Assembly: GCA_040007355.1 (NCBI GenBank)
Contig: JBDTVE010000174.1
Coordinates: forward strand, 1-46,025
DNA length: 46,025 bases
Source: JACMLD01 sp040007355
GTDB taxonomy: Bacteria > Bacteroidota > Bacteroidia > Chitinophagales > Chitinophagaceae
Direction of reading: 5' to 3'
Numbering within the stretch: position 1 is the stretch's first letter; every line of letters begins with the position of its first letter. The notes under the pieces are model-generated. The model made no database searches. It saw nothing but the letters and a program-made list of their open reading frames with translations, and was not told the DNA's origin. Shown here one piece after another: positions 16,106-25,570 of this stretch. Position numbers and translations under genes: made by a program.

Positions 16106-17707
16106 CTATAGCACAATATTCTGCACCATTTCACTCTTGCCAGGGTAGTCTGTATTAAAATGCAGGCCCCTGCTTTCATGACGCAGCTGGGCGCATTTCA
16201 CCACCACATAGGCTACGGTGATCATATTCCGCAATTCACAAAGCTGGGGCGACACCGTGGTGGCTTCATACAACTGCTCCGTCTCTTCCCATAACAGGTC
16301 AAGCCTTTTCATGGCACGCTGCAAACGTGTATTGGTGCGCACAATACCAACATAGTCGGTCATCAGTAATTGCAGTTCTTTCAGGCTTTGTGTAATCAGG
16401 ATCATTTCCTTGGGATGGGTGGTGCCATCCGTTTTCCAATCGGGTAAATGATCCATAAACGTTATTGACCCAATATGAGATACGGCATCCAGGTAACAGC
16501 GGTGACCGAATACCATGGCTTCCAGCAGGGAATTGCTGGCCAGCCGGTTGGCGCCATGCAAACCGGTACTGGCACATTCACCGGCCGCATACAGGTTCAG
16601 CACTGAGGTTCTTCCCCATTCATCTGTTTTTATACCCCCGCAGCTATAATGCGCAGCGGGCGATACCGGTATCATTTGCTTGCTAACGTCTATGCCCATG
16701 CTCAGGCATTTTTCGTGGATATTCGGGAAGTGGTGAATAAACTTTTCACGGTCCATATGCCGGCAGTCGAGGTACACATACTCGGTACCGTTTATTTTCA
16801 TTTCATTATCGATGGCCCGGGCCACAATATCGCGCGGCGCCAAATCGCGCCGGCTATCGTACCGCTCCATAAAAGCCTCGCCGTTTTTATTCCGAAGGAT
16901 GGCGCCGTCGCCCCGCACCGCTTCCGTAATCAAAAAGGCCTGGCCGCCCACACCCGCTTCATACAATGCCGTTGGATGGAACTGGATAAACTCCATGTTT
17001 TCAATTCTGCCCTTGGCACGGTATACCATGGCTACCCCGTCGCCGGTGGCAATAGACGGGTTGGTGGTGGTACGGTAGATCTGCCCGTTGCCGCCGGTAG
17101 CCAGCAGGGTTATTTTAGCCGTTATTTTTTCTATATGGTTGTTTTGAAGGTTCAGCGCATACACCCCGTAACAGGTAATATCGGGCGTGGCCTTTGTTAC
17201 CAGGTAGCCCAGGTGGTGCTGGGTTAACAAGTCAAGCACAAAACAATGCTTTATGATCTCAATGTTTTTCTGTTTGCTAACGGTGTCCACCAGGGCACGT
17301 TCCATTTCCCGGCCGGTAACATCTTTGTGGTGCAGTATCCGGTATTCGCTGTGGCCGCCTTCCCTGCCCAGGTCATAATCGCCGTCATCGTCTTTGTCGA
17401 ATTGCGCGCCCCAGGCAATCAGTTCACGGATCCTGTCCACGCCTTCTTTTACAACAATCTCCACCACCTGCCTGTTGCACAAACCATCCCCCGCTATCAG
17501 TGTGTCTTCAATATGCTTATCAAAACTGTCTTTTTCATTATCCCATACGCCGGCCACACCGCCCTGTGCGTACTTGGTATTGGTCTCATCGGTTTTTGTT
17601 TTTGTTATAACCGTTACTTTTTTATCGGGAAAATGCTGTGCTACTTTTAATGCATACGTTAAACCGGCAATCCCCGAGCCTACTACTAAAAAATCTGTCT
17701 GGATCAT
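16106..17707 (-). CDS. nadB: L-aspartate oxidase
   Basis: A 533-residue FAD enzyme of the succinate dehydrogenase flavoprotein family that oxidises L-aspartate to iminoaspartate, the first step of de novo NAD synthesis. The FAD dinucleotide fold VVGSGIAGLTYAL is at the N-terminus, with KYAQGGVAG at about 47-55. It has the substrate region EFIQFHPTALY and the conserved block HYSCGGIKTDEWGRTSV followed by LYAAGECASTGLHGANRLASNSLLE. Length fits NadB (about 530-540) and not SdhA. NadA and NadC are not in the window. The flanking 326 bases upstream contain no recognisable gene. Confidence 0.95.
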   Translation of the reverse strand: MIQTDFLVVGSGIAGLTYALKVAQHFPDKKVTVITKTKTDETNTKYAQGGVAGVWDNEKDSFDKHIEDTLIAGDGLCNRQVVEIVVKEGVDRIRELIAWGAQFDKDDDGDYDLGREGGHSEYRILHHKDVTGREMERALVDTVSKQKNIEIIKHCFVLDLLTQHHLGYLVTKATPDITCYGVYALNLQNNHIEKITAKITLLATGGNGQIYRTTTNPSIATGDGVAMVYRAKGRIENMEFIQFHPTALYEAGVGGQAFLITEAVRGDGAILRNKNGEAFMERYDSRRDLAPRDIVARAIDNEMKINGTEYVYLDCRHMDREKFIHHFPNIHEKCLSMGIDVSKQMIPVSPAAHYSCGGIKTDEWGRTSVLNLYAAGECASTGLHGANRLASNSLLEAMVFGHRCYLDAVSHIGSITFMDHLPDWKTDGTTHPKEMILITQSLKELQLLMTDYVGIVRTNTRLQRAMKRLDLLWEETEQLYEATTVSPQLCELRNMITVAYVVVKCAQLRHESRGLHFNTDYPGKSEMVQNIVL

Positions 17708-18033
17708 AAAATATGAATACTGTTAGCATTTTTTATCCCGGCAGGGGCAACACAGATGATCATCGTTGTGTCACTCACTTGTACCGTATATCGGTGTTCA
17801 TCCCCTTCCCTCTGCAGACTGCCGGATCCCTTCCGCAAGATACTGCAAAGAACGCTTTGTACCGGCAAACCATCCGTAACCGGTAACCAGAACGCCATCC
17901 GCGGCTGGATATAATAATAAAATTTTTTTAACAAAACAATGCGCCCATTGATAAAAAATGGTAAAGCCGCGACTATGCAATAGCGCAGCTTTGAAAACCT
18001 TTCTGAGGCAGTACTCCCGATCGTTTTTTCCAA
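17708..18033. other. Intergenic stretch without a recognisable gene
   Basis: About 330 bases between the lipoprotein gene and nadB, both on the minus strand. Open frames exist on the minus strand, including one of 109 codons, but none has family features, a plausible start context or coding-like composition. No clear TAnnTTTG box for nadB was found. A decayed gene remains possible. Confidence 0.4.
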
Positions 18034-18807
18034 TCAATATTCAATATCCAGAGCCAGCAGTTCGGGGTGCTGCATGGCCTCCATCAGATCCGATTTGAGC
18101 GTTACCATTACCTTATCATCGCTGATTGTGGCGCTGCTGTTACTCACTCTTTTTACAGCCCGGGGAAGTTTTACCGATAAAGTATAATTCATGGCGCCAA
18201 ACATGCTGCCCATTTGTTTCAGTTCATCCAGCTTGATGGCCCCCGTAAACTGGTCGTACCGCTCCTTGTTTACTTTTCGGCTGTACAGCCCGTTTTTAAC
18301 AATAATATCATAGACTGATGCAAGTTGCGGCATGCCTTTGTTGTTGCCCTGCTCTTCCGGTCCTTTTGGCAACCCCTTGCCCAATCCGCCAAACATGCCC
18401 TTCAGGCCATTGGAAGAGCTGTTGAGACTGGCATATAGCTGTTGCAATTTATCCGTGGAACTAAACGGCAAATGAATATCAAATTTGCCGATGTTTTCTT
18501 TTACATTCATCACAATATGCACCTTACCATCACGCAACAGCGCTTTTTGTTCGGCGGTTACATCGCTGGCCGTGTCAATATAATCCTTCATCAGCATAAT
18601 GGTATCATAAGGCCTGTCCAGCCCGTCTTTTGTCAAATCACTTTCGGGCGCAAAACCCTTCATCATTTCCAGCATTTTGCTAAGATCTGTTTTCATGACC
18701 AGGGTACCACTGCCATCTTTTTTGATTTCCAGTTCCTCGCGCGTATCCATACAGGATGCAAATGCCAGGGGCAGTATAAGCAGTAACAGGATGTTGACAG
18801 GCTTCAT
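18034..18807 (-). CDS. Lipoprotein of unknown function
   Basis: A 257-residue lipoprotein. The N-terminus MKPVNILLLLILPLAFASC is a signal peptide with lipobox FASC and Cys19 as lipidation site. The mature part starts with a strand-turn-strand pattern (EELEIKKDGSGTLVMKTDLS) typical of secreted proteins with a beta-sandwich or LppM-like fold, then a long helical middle and a Gly-rich loop (KGMFGGLGKGLP, about 136-147). I do not recognise a named function. It is followed downstream by the empty 330-base gap before nadB and preceded by the aldose epimerase gene on the same strand (105 bases). Confidence 0.8.
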   Translation of the reverse strand: MKPVNILLLLILPLAFASCMDTREELEIKKDGSGTLVMKTDLSKMLEMMKGFAPESDLTKDGLDRPYDTIMLMKDYIDTASDVTAEQKALLRDGKVHIVMNVKENIGKFDIHLPFSSTDKLQQLYASLNSSSNGLKGMFGGLGKGLPKGPEEQGNNKGMPQLASVYDIIVKNGLYSRKVNKERYDQFTGAIKLDELKQMGSMFGAMNYTLSVKLPRAVKRVSNSSATISDDKVMVTLKSDLMEAMQHPELLALDIEY

Positions 18808-18912
18808 GTTTTCTTTTTTATGTTTTGGTTACTTTATATACAGGATAAGTTGCCGGCTGCCGCAGCGGTCATAACCCTGGTTGCCTGCATCTCTTGCAGC
18901 AAGGTAAAAAAA

Positions 18913-19866
18913 TTATTGACAACTCACCTGGTAATGAACGGTGAATGTATGGGTATGCCGGGGCTGCATCATCAGCAGACCCATATTGTTGTTAAAGGCA
19001 TTGGGCGCCGCGCTCAGGTTTTCAATGGCAATGCTTTTCCGGTGGGGTGGAATATAGATCTGCAGATAGGGGTAGCTGGCATCCGGAAACAGGTTTACCT
19101 GCAGACCCGCCGCCTCGTTCCGCAATGTACAGGCCGGGTAACCCTCCCTGCCGTTCAATAAAAAACAATTGTCCAGTTGGGTATCGCCCACAGCTCTGGC
19201 GGTATTAAAAACATCATAGCGTAATAGCTTCCCGGTAGGCACCAGTTTATCGTTAAATTCAACCATGGTATCTGCGCCAAAATACAATAGCCAGTCGTTT
19301 ACCTTTCCGCCCAGGGAAAAATAAGGATGCCAGCCATCCGTCATGGGTATGGGCAGATCATCCAGGTTGATAATGGTGGTTTGCACCTGCAGGGTCTGCT
19401 GCGGCAACAGGGTATACCGTATGCCACAGGAATAATAGAACGGGTAGCCATTGTCTTCCTCCTTATATTGGTAGGTAAACGCCACGCAGGCCTTTTGCTC
19501 ATCGGAAAACGACTCCGTTTTTTTAAACACTTTATTATAGAGCAGGCCATGAATGGCGGTACCGTCTGTAAATTTGTTTTCCAGTTCAAATTCCTGGCCC
19601 TCGTACTGGTACCTGCCCCCGGGTATGCGACAGGCAAAAGGAGAAAGTTTGCTGCTTTTGAAACTGGTTGCCAATTCTTTTTTAATTTCCTCCGCGCTGC
19701 TGTAATTGTCTATGATATTTTGGCTGCCGTTGGCGGTATCAATAATAAAAGCATGCAGCATGGCGCCGTATTCCGGCAGAATGATCACCTGCGTGTGGCT
19801 AAAAGGGTCGGTCAGTATTACTTGTGCAAGTCCATTTTCGGTGCGGGAAGATATTGTGAATTCCAT
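18913..19866 (-). CDS. Aldose 1-epimerase family protein
   Basis: A 317-residue member of the galactose mutarotase-like (GalM/YeaD) superfamily, which interconverts anomers of free or phosphorylated aldoses in the cytoplasm. Visible landmarks are the substrate-side Arg in ACRIPGGRY (near 80), the His in TAIHGLLYN (near 105), the second His in TDGWHPYFSL (near 178) and the catalytic-base Glu region IAIENLSAAPNAFN (near 282), all in family order. No signal peptide is visible. It starts 20 bases after ispG and is probably co-transcribed with it, although no pathway link is known. Confidence 0.88.
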   Translation of the reverse strand: MEFTISSRTENGLAQVILTDPFSHTQVIILPEYGAMLHAFIIDTANGSQNIIDNYSSAEEIKKELATSFKSSKLSPFACRIPGGRYQYEGQEFELENKFTDGTAIHGLLYNKVFKKTESFSDEQKACVAFTYQYKEEDNGYPFYYSCGIRYTLLPQQTLQVQTTIINLDDLPIPMTDGWHPYFSLGGKVNDWLLYFGADTMVEFNDKLVPTGKLLRYDVFNTARAVGDTQLDNCFLLNGREGYPACTLRNEAAGLQVNLFPDASYPYLQIYIPPHRKSIAIENLSAAPNAFNNNMGLLMMQPRHTHTFTVHYQVSCQ

Positions 19867-19886
19867 GTATGTTTATTTTAACGTCT

Positions 19887-21896
19887 TTATCCGTTTGCCT
19901 GTGCCGCTGAGGGTTCTATCCACACTTCACTTTCACGAAGCAGGGCAATCAGTTCATCCACGGCAATCTCGCTATTCACATTCCGTTTTACCACTTCCTT
20001 GCCCCTGTATAAAGTAATTTTTCCCGGCCCGCTGCCCACATAACCAAAATCCGCATCGGCCATTTCCCCGGGACCGTTCACAATACATCCCATGATGGCT
20101 ATTTTAACGCCTTTCAGGTGGTTGGTAACTGCCCGTATCCTGGCGGTGGTTTCCTGCAGGTCGAACAAAGTTCTGCCACAGCTGGGGCAACTGATATATT
20201 CCGTTTTGGAAATACGGGTACGGGTTGCCTGCAAAATAGAAAAAGCGGTATTGTTAAGGAACTGGTGATTGCTTTTTGTTTCCAGGTAGCTGCGGCCGCT
20301 TACCGTGGTATTCACCAGCCGGGCGGGGTCGTTCATCAGCCAGATACCATCGCCCATTCCATCCAATAACAAGGCACCTGCCTCCGCGGAAAAATGGATC
20401 AACTGATCATCAATATTGTTATCATGACTTTCTACCGCCAGCACTACCGGGCATTTTATATGCTGGTTCATCAGTTCCATCACAAATCGCCGCACAGAAG
20501 GCATGGCATGCGCGTGGGAAGACCAAACACATAACACCACGGTATCATCCTTTCTTATCTTTTGTAATATTTCACCCGCTTCCGCACTGTTGGCATCCAC
20601 CGCTACAAAATTCAACAGGGCCGACCGTTCATTGTGCAGGAGGTAAGCGCTTCCCCGGTATAGCGGAAAACAGCCCGTCTTATTGTCGGAACCCAGCCAT
20701 GTTTCATAATCACAAATTATTTGTAAGGTGCCGGGTAATGCAAAACCTGGCTTTTTACTGCCCGTATAAAGATAGTCCGCTGCACCATCACTGATATTCC
20801 ATTTATCGGTGGCTTCAGTGTAGGTATAGCCAATGGCCTGCAGGTTGGCACGACTGATCTCCGGAGCCTGCATAAAATCTGCTATTACTACCGGCACATG
20901 CTTTTTGCCCATATTACCCATTTCAAAACTTTCTCTCCTGCTATAGGCAAAGGGCGAATAAGGAATTTTTTCCATGTTGGGTATCGCGGCCTGCGTAGCC
21001 GTTTTTATTTCACGCTCCTGATACCGCTTTACCAGGTCTTTACATACCGGGATCTCAAATTCAGGGTCTTCGGTTAATGATACCCGTATGGTGTCGCCAA
21101 TACCGTCTTCCAACAGCGTACCAATGCCGATGGCCGATTTAATTCTTCCGTCTTCCCCGTCGCCGGCCTCGGTAACGCCCAGGTGCAGCGGGTAACACAC
21201 GCCAAATGCAGCATCCATGGTTTGCACCAGCAGCCGGTAGGCCTGTACCATTACCTGTGGGTTGCTGCTTTTCATGCTCAGTACAATGTTGTGGTAGTGC
21301 TCATCACGTGCAATGCGCAGGAATTCCATCGCGCTTTCTACCATGCCCAGGGCCGTATCCCCATACCGGCTCATGATCCGATCGCTCAGGGAACCATGGT
21401 TAGTGCCAATGCGCATGGCCGTGCCGTACTCCCGACAGATTTTTACCAGCGGGGTAAACCGATCCCGGATGCGTTCAATCTCTTCCGCATATTCCGCATC
21501 GGTATACTCTATTTGCTCAAATTTTTTCTTGTCGACATAATTACCCGGGTTCACCCTTACTTTTTCTACTATCCTCGCCGCTATTTCAGCCGCATTGGGC
21601 GTAAAATGAATATCCGCCACCAAGGGCGTGTTATACCCTCTTTTGCGCAGTTCATTTTTTATGATGAGCAGGTTTTCCGCCTCATTTTTGCTGGGCGCCG
21701 TAATACGCACCAGTTCTGCCCCGGCATCTATACAGCGGATGGACTGTTCCACCGTGGCCAGGGTATCCATGGTATTGGTAGTAGTCATGGTTTGAATGCG
21801 TATGGGATTGAAATTGCCCAATAACAAATCACCCACTTTTACTTCCAGGGTTTTAAGACGTTTATATTGCGTCAGCGACGGACAGTACGACTGCAT
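19887..21896 (-). CDS. ispG: 4-hydroxy-3-methylbut-2-enyl diphosphate synthase (long form)
   Basis: A 669-residue [4Fe-4S] enzyme of the MEP isoprenoid pathway, converting MEcPP to HMBPP. The N-terminal TIM barrel (about 1-290) includes PIRIQTMTTTNTMDT and RVNPGNYVDKKKF. A large middle insert (about 300-560) makes it the long form found in Bacteroidota, Chlamydiae and plants, where E. coli IspG has only about 370 residues. The C-terminal ferredoxin-like domain carries the cluster ligands in SCPSCGRT and GCIVNGPGEMADADFGYVG. The start Met at 21896 has a -7 box TATTTTTG 45 bases upstream. It heads a probable transcription unit with the aldose epimerase gene. Confidence 0.96.
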   Translation of the reverse strand: MQSYCPSLTQYKRLKTLEVKVGDLLLGNFNPIRIQTMTTTNTMDTLATVEQSIRCIDAGAELVRITAPSKNEAENLLIIKNELRKRGYNTPLVADIHFTPNAAEIAARIVEKVRVNPGNYVDKKKFEQIEYTDAEYAEEIERIRDRFTPLVKICREYGTAMRIGTNHGSLSDRIMSRYGDTALGMVESAMEFLRIARDEHYHNIVLSMKSSNPQVMVQAYRLLVQTMDAAFGVCYPLHLGVTEAGDGEDGRIKSAIGIGTLLEDGIGDTIRVSLTEDPEFEIPVCKDLVKRYQEREIKTATQAAIPNMEKIPYSPFAYSRRESFEMGNMGKKHVPVVIADFMQAPEISRANLQAIGYTYTEATDKWNISDGAADYLYTGSKKPGFALPGTLQIICDYETWLGSDNKTGCFPLYRGSAYLLHNERSALLNFVAVDANSAEAGEILQKIRKDDTVVLCVWSSHAHAMPSVRRFVMELMNQHIKCPVVLAVESHDNNIDDQLIHFSAEAGALLLDGMGDGIWLMNDPARLVNTTVSGRSYLETKSNHQFLNNTAFSILQATRTRISKTEYISCPSCGRTLFDLQETTARIRAVTNHLKGVKIAIMGCIVNGPGEMADADFGYVGSGPGKITLYRGKEVVKRNVNSEIAVDELIALLRESEVWIEPSAAQANG

Positions 21897-21940
21897 GATA
21901 TCATGAAATTTAAAAAAGGCCGGCTATAAACGGCTATCTG

Positions 21941-21948
21941 CAAAAATA
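21941..21948 (-). promoter_or_regulatory. -7 box of the ispG promoter
   Basis: On the minus strand TATTTTTG matches TAnnTTTG. ATTG, one base off TTTG, lies at the -33 position (21973-21970) with a 21-base spacer. Confidence 0.45.
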
Positions 21949-22148
21949 ACAAACCCCGGCGGCAGATATCAATAAATCTATACAATGTTTTGGAAGGCCA
22001 AAGCGGTATTTAAGACAAGGCAACCCCGATAAAAGACGCAGCAGGTTGAAAGGTATGATTAAGATAGGCGGGCTACTGCGCGCACCATCTTTTTATTCTT
22101 GTTCTCTTAGTCATCATTCGTATATTAGAGCCCACTTAAAAAAAATGT

Positions 22149-22973
22149 ATGAAACATTTTCTTGTCAGCACCCTATTTCTCTGCATATTGTCTGCCGCGT
22201 TTTCTCAAACAACCATTGGTCTGCAATTATATAGTTTCCGCAACGAGTTTAAAACCGATGTGCCCGGCACTTTGCAAAAAATCAATGAAATGGGTGTTCG
22301 TCAGATTGAAGGCGGGGGCACTTATGGTCTCTCGTTGGATGCTTTTAAAAAGCTGTTGGCAAAAAATCAGCTAACCATGATCAGCGTGGGAGCAGACTAC
22401 AAGGAGCTGGAAACAAATGTGGAGGCTGTGGTAGCAAATGCAAAAGCCTTCGGTGCAAAATATGTAATGTGCTCCTGGGTGCCGCACAATGGAGATTTTA
22501 CCCTCAACGATGCCAACAAAGCCATCGCGGTTTTTAACAAAGCCGGAAAAGTATTAAAGGAAAATGGCATCAGCCTTTGCTACCATGCCCATGGTTATGA
22601 GTTCAGGCCGTATAACAACGGTACCCTGTTTGATTATATGGCAGAAAATATGGATGCTGCCTATGCTAATTTTGAAATGGATGTATTTTGGGTAAAACAT
22701 CCCGGACAGGAGCCGATTGCGCTTTTAAAAAAATATCCCGGTCGTTTTAAGCTGATGCACCTGAAAGACCGGAAATCCGGTACACCCGGTAACCAGGAAG
22801 GCCGGGCCAATGATGAAAGCAACGTGGTATTGGGAACCGGTGATGTGGGTATTGCCGCCATCATGAAAGTGGCCAAAAAATACGGTGTTCAATATTTTTT
22901 TATAGAAGATGAATCGCCGAAGGCCATGGAGCAGGTACCGCAGAGCCTGGCATTTTTAAAAGGGCTGAAATAG
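22149..22973 (+). CDS. Exported sugar phosphate isomerase/epimerase-like TIM-barrel protein
   Basis: A 274-residue protein with a signal peptide (cleavage after about AAFSQ) and an AP-endonuclease-2/xylose-isomerase-like TIM barrel. It opens with TIGLQLYSFRNEF, a common start of this family, and has the metal-ligand-like positions in CYHAHGYEF (near 145), FEMDVFWVKH (near 175), LMHLKDRK and FFIEDES at the end. Such secreted versions are frequent in Bacteroidota, often with sugar-utilisation genes; substrates are unknown. Two ATGs overlap at the start (22145 and 22149); only the second is in frame. It is divergent from ispG and converges with the E1 gene across a structured gap. Confidence 0.87.
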   Translation: MKHFLVSTLFLCILSAAFSQTTIGLQLYSFRNEFKTDVPGTLQKINEMGVRQIEGGGTYGLSLDAFKKLLAKNQLTMISVGADYKELETNVEAVVANAKAFGAKYVMCSWVPHNGDFTLNDANKAIAVFNKAGKVLKENGISLCYHAHGYEFRPYNNGTLFDYMAENMDAAYANFEMDVFWVKHPGQEPIALLKKYPGRFKLMHLKDRKSGTPGNQEGRANDESNVVLGTGDVGIAAIMKVAKKYGVQYFFIEDESPKAMEQVPQSLAFLKGLK

Positions 22974-23561
22974 CAATAGTACCGCTTTATCATCTTAAAT
23001 TATTTTTTAGCAGCAAAGAACCTGTGGTTTGTGTAGACTTTTATTGGGGTCTGGCTCAAAGCCGGCAGGGCTACCCGCAACGCCGCTGCGTTTTCCGCTG
23101 AGGTTATAACTCAACTTTAGTAACCCGATCAACCGTTCTTATGTTCGGCTTTAGAACAAAGCGCACGGAAAAACGAGGCGGTTTATGCAGGTACTGGTGT
23201 CAGTTTGCATAACCAGCGTCTTGTTTGTTGCGCACGTGACGAACGGCTTTGAAGACGATGTATTAATTGATTTATCCCGGCATTCGCGCGGAAGGAGATC
23301 CCTCAAATCGGGATGACAAAGATTTCGATCCAGATGATAATGATCGGGTACTGTAAAGAGTGATCGAGAAATTTATGCCTGCTGAATCATGTAACGTCAC
23401 AATCCATGCAACGCGTATTCGTCCACCGGGCCGCACCCGGTGCTGTTATGCATCACCCCTTCGTGGCTTTGGGGTGTAGAGGCTGAGATAACCCTGCAAG
23501 GGCGCAAGCTATCAGCGAAGGGTGCAGCCTTTCGAAAAAAGAAAGGCTCACAAATCCCGGT
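22974..23561. other. 588-base convergent intergenic region with several hairpins
   Basis: No supported ORF lies here. Visible structures are a segment around 23281-23320 with the appearance of a dispersed intergenic repeat (GGAGATCCCTC followed by TCGGGATGAC), the hairpin ACCGGG/CCCGGT at 23425-23441, the pair CACCCCTTCG (23454-23463) with CGAAGGGTG (23516-23524) enclosing a THI-box-like core, and a final hairpin at 23526-23548. Since both neighbours point into the region, any RNA made here would be a terminator, a 3' UTR or an independent small RNA. Confidence 0.5.
23526..23548. terminator. Hairpin between convergent genes (possible terminator)
   Basis: A perfect 8-bp stem AGCCTTTC/GAAAGGCT around a GAAAAAA loop, 14 bases beyond the stop of the E1 gene on the minus strand. 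No good T-run follows on either strand, so termination would be weak or factor-dependent. Confidence 0.4.
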
Positions 23562-25562
23562 TTAGTACTGCAAAAGCCGTTTAATGGTTGTACCCAGCCT
23601 GGCGCTGGCCATAAAATTTTGTTCCAGTACGGTGTTAAAAGGAATCGGTGTATCCAGCGAAGCGCAACGCATTACAGGTGCATCCAGGTATTCAAAACAA
23701 TGTTCACCAATCCAAGCGCTGATGTCTGCGCCAATGCCACCCGTTAAACAATCTTCGTGCAACACCAATACCTTCCCGGTTTTTTTCACCGTTGTTTCAA
23801 TGGCAGCATAATCCAGGGGCAGCAAACTGCGCAGGTCAATTATTTCCAGGCTGAGATGGCGGTGTTCCTCCGCATAATTATTGGCCCAATGCACACCTGC
23901 GCCATAGGTAATAATGGAGATATCGTCGCCTTTTCGCGCAAGACGCGCTTTTCCAATTTCAGTCTCATAATAATGCGCCGGCACCGGTCCGCTGATGCTC
24001 CGGTATAAACCTTTGTGTTCAAAAAATAAAACCGGGTTGGGATCATTGAAAGCTGCTATTAGTAAACCCTTTGCATCTTCCGGTGTGGCGGGGTACACAA
24101 CTTTTAAACCGGGTGTATGCACAAACCAGGCTTCATTGCTCTGGCTGTGAAAAGGCCCGGCGCCCATGCCACCGCCCGTTGGCATACGAATAACCACGTC
24201 TGCATTTTGCGCCCAACGGTAATGTATCTTGGCCAGGTTATTTACAACCTGGTTAAAGCCTGCTGTAATAAAATCCGCAAACTGCATTTCCACCATACTC
24301 TTGTAGCCCTGCAGGCTTAAACCCAGCGCAGTACCCAGGATGGCGCTTTCGCACAGCGGCGTATTTCTTACCCTTTCCTTTCCAAACTGTTCCAGAAGGC
24401 CCTCCGTTATTTTAAAGGCGCCGCCATAAGCTGCTATATCCTGCCCCATCAGAATAAGTTGGTGATGCCGTTCCATCGACTGGTAAATCCCCTGTTTGAT
24501 AGCGTCCACAAAACGCAGAACAGGTGTTTTATCGTTATTGTCCTTTTCCCGGGGAACCGGATCCGCATAACGGGTAATGGCCGGCGGCGCATATACATCA
24601 TTCAATTCTGTTTCCGTATCGGCTACCATCGCTTCCGCATCCATCCCTATCTTTATCTCGGTTTCAATGTATTGTTTGATTTCTTCGCGGAGGTCTGCTA
24701 TCTCGCCAGTACTAACCAGCCCCTGTTCCAGCAGGTAATGTTCAAAACCGGTTACCGGGTCTTTCAAGGCCCAGGTCTCAAATAATTCACGCGGTATATA
24801 TTTGGTTCCGCTGGATTCTTCATGCCCGCGCATCCTAAAGGTCATGCATTCTACCAGGTAGGGTTTCTGGTGTGTGATGCAGTAATCCCTCACGCCCTTA
24901 ATCGTATCGTATACCGTTAAAATATTATTACCGTCTATCTGCACGCCTTCCATGCCATAACCGGCGGCCCTGCTTGCCAGGCTGCCGCAACGGTATTGTT
25001 CCAGTACGGGTGTACTCAATCCATAACCATTGTTCTCGATAAGAAATATTACCGGCAGATCCCAAACGGCTGCGGTATTTAACGCTTCGTGAAAATCGCC
25101 TTCACTGCTACCGCCTTCACCCGTAAAAGCAAGCGCTACTTTATTTTCCTTTTTTAATTTATAGGCCAGCGCCACCCCGTCTGCAATGGCCAGTTGCGGG
25201 CCCAGGTGTGAGATCATGCCGCAGATATGGTGCTCTCTGGAACCAAAATGAAAACTTCTTTCGCGTCCCCTGCTGTACCCATTCGGGTTTCCCTGCCATT
25301 GCATAAACAATTTATGCAGGGGCATATTACGACTGGTAAACACTCCCAGGTTCCGGTGCAGGGGCATTATCCATTCGTCTGGCTGCAGGGCCATGGTAGC
25401 ACCCACCGCTATTGCTTCCTGACCAATCCCGCTAAACCATTTGGAGATCTTTCCCTGGCGCAACAGCACCAGCATTTTTTCCTCAATCATCCGCGGTAAA
25501 AGAATGTTCCTGAATAATTGAACCAATTGTTCCGGCGGAATATCTTTTCTGTTGAAATGCAT
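23562..25562 (-). CDS. 2-oxoacid (branched-chain) dehydrogenase E1, fused alpha and beta subunits
   Basis: A 666-residue fusion of E1-alpha (about 1-320) and E1-beta (about 345-666), the thiamine-diphosphate component of 2-oxoisovalerate-type dehydrogenase complexes, decarboxylating branched-chain 2-oxoacids. The ThDP motif runs from GEG (148-150) to NN (177-178) with EGDFHEALN between. The alpha-part has the loop RMRGHEESSGTKY. The beta-part shows LCESAILGTALGLSLQGYKSMVEMQFADF and the FHSQSNEAWFVHTPGLKVVYPATPEDAKGL block shared with E1-beta. E2 and E3 are not in the window. It lies 8 bases after the holin-like gene, at the end of the M16/TMEM175 operon. Confidence 0.92.
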   Translation of the reverse strand: MHFNRKDIPPEQLVQLFRNILLPRMIEEKMLVLLRQGKISKWFSGIGQEAIAVGATMALQPDEWIMPLHRNLGVFTSRNMPLHKLFMQWQGNPNGYSRGRERSFHFGSREHHICGMISHLGPQLAIADGVALAYKLKKENKVALAFTGEGGSSEGDFHEALNTAAVWDLPVIFLIENNGYGLSTPVLEQYRCGSLASRAAGYGMEGVQIDGNNILTVYDTIKGVRDYCITHQKPYLVECMTFRMRGHEESSGTKYIPRELFETWALKDPVTGFEHYLLEQGLVSTGEIADLREEIKQYIETEIKIGMDAEAMVADTETELNDVYAPPAITRYADPVPREKDNNDKTPVLRFVDAIKQGIYQSMERHHQLILMGQDIAAYGGAFKITEGLLEQFGKERVRNTPLCESAILGTALGLSLQGYKSMVEMQFADFITAGFNQVVNNLAKIHYRWAQNADVVIRMPTGGGMGAGPFHSQSNEAWFVHTPGLKVVYPATPEDAKGLLIAAFNDPNPVLFFEHKGLYRSISGPVPAHYYETEIGKARLARKGDDISIITYGAGVHWANNYAEEHRHLSLEIIDLRSLLPLDYAAIETTVKKTGKVLVLHEDCLTGGIGADISAWIGEHCFEYLDAPVMRCASLDTPIPFNTVLEQNFMASARLGTTIKRLLQY

Positions 25563-25570
25563 AAACGGAA

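Noticed and set aside
17704..18033. Minus-strand open frame of 109 codons between the lipoprotein and nadB
   Set aside because: No domain, signal or conserved motif; it overlaps both neighbours' ends and looks like noise.
20276..20794. Long plus-strand frame antisense to ispG
   Set aside because: It mirrors the codon pattern of ispG and has no protein features; the same applies to the antisense frames over nadB and the E1 gene.
23454..23524. Calling a functional TPP riboswitch
   Set aside because: Key conserved elements are missing and no plus-strand gene lies downstream; kept only as a low-interest finding.
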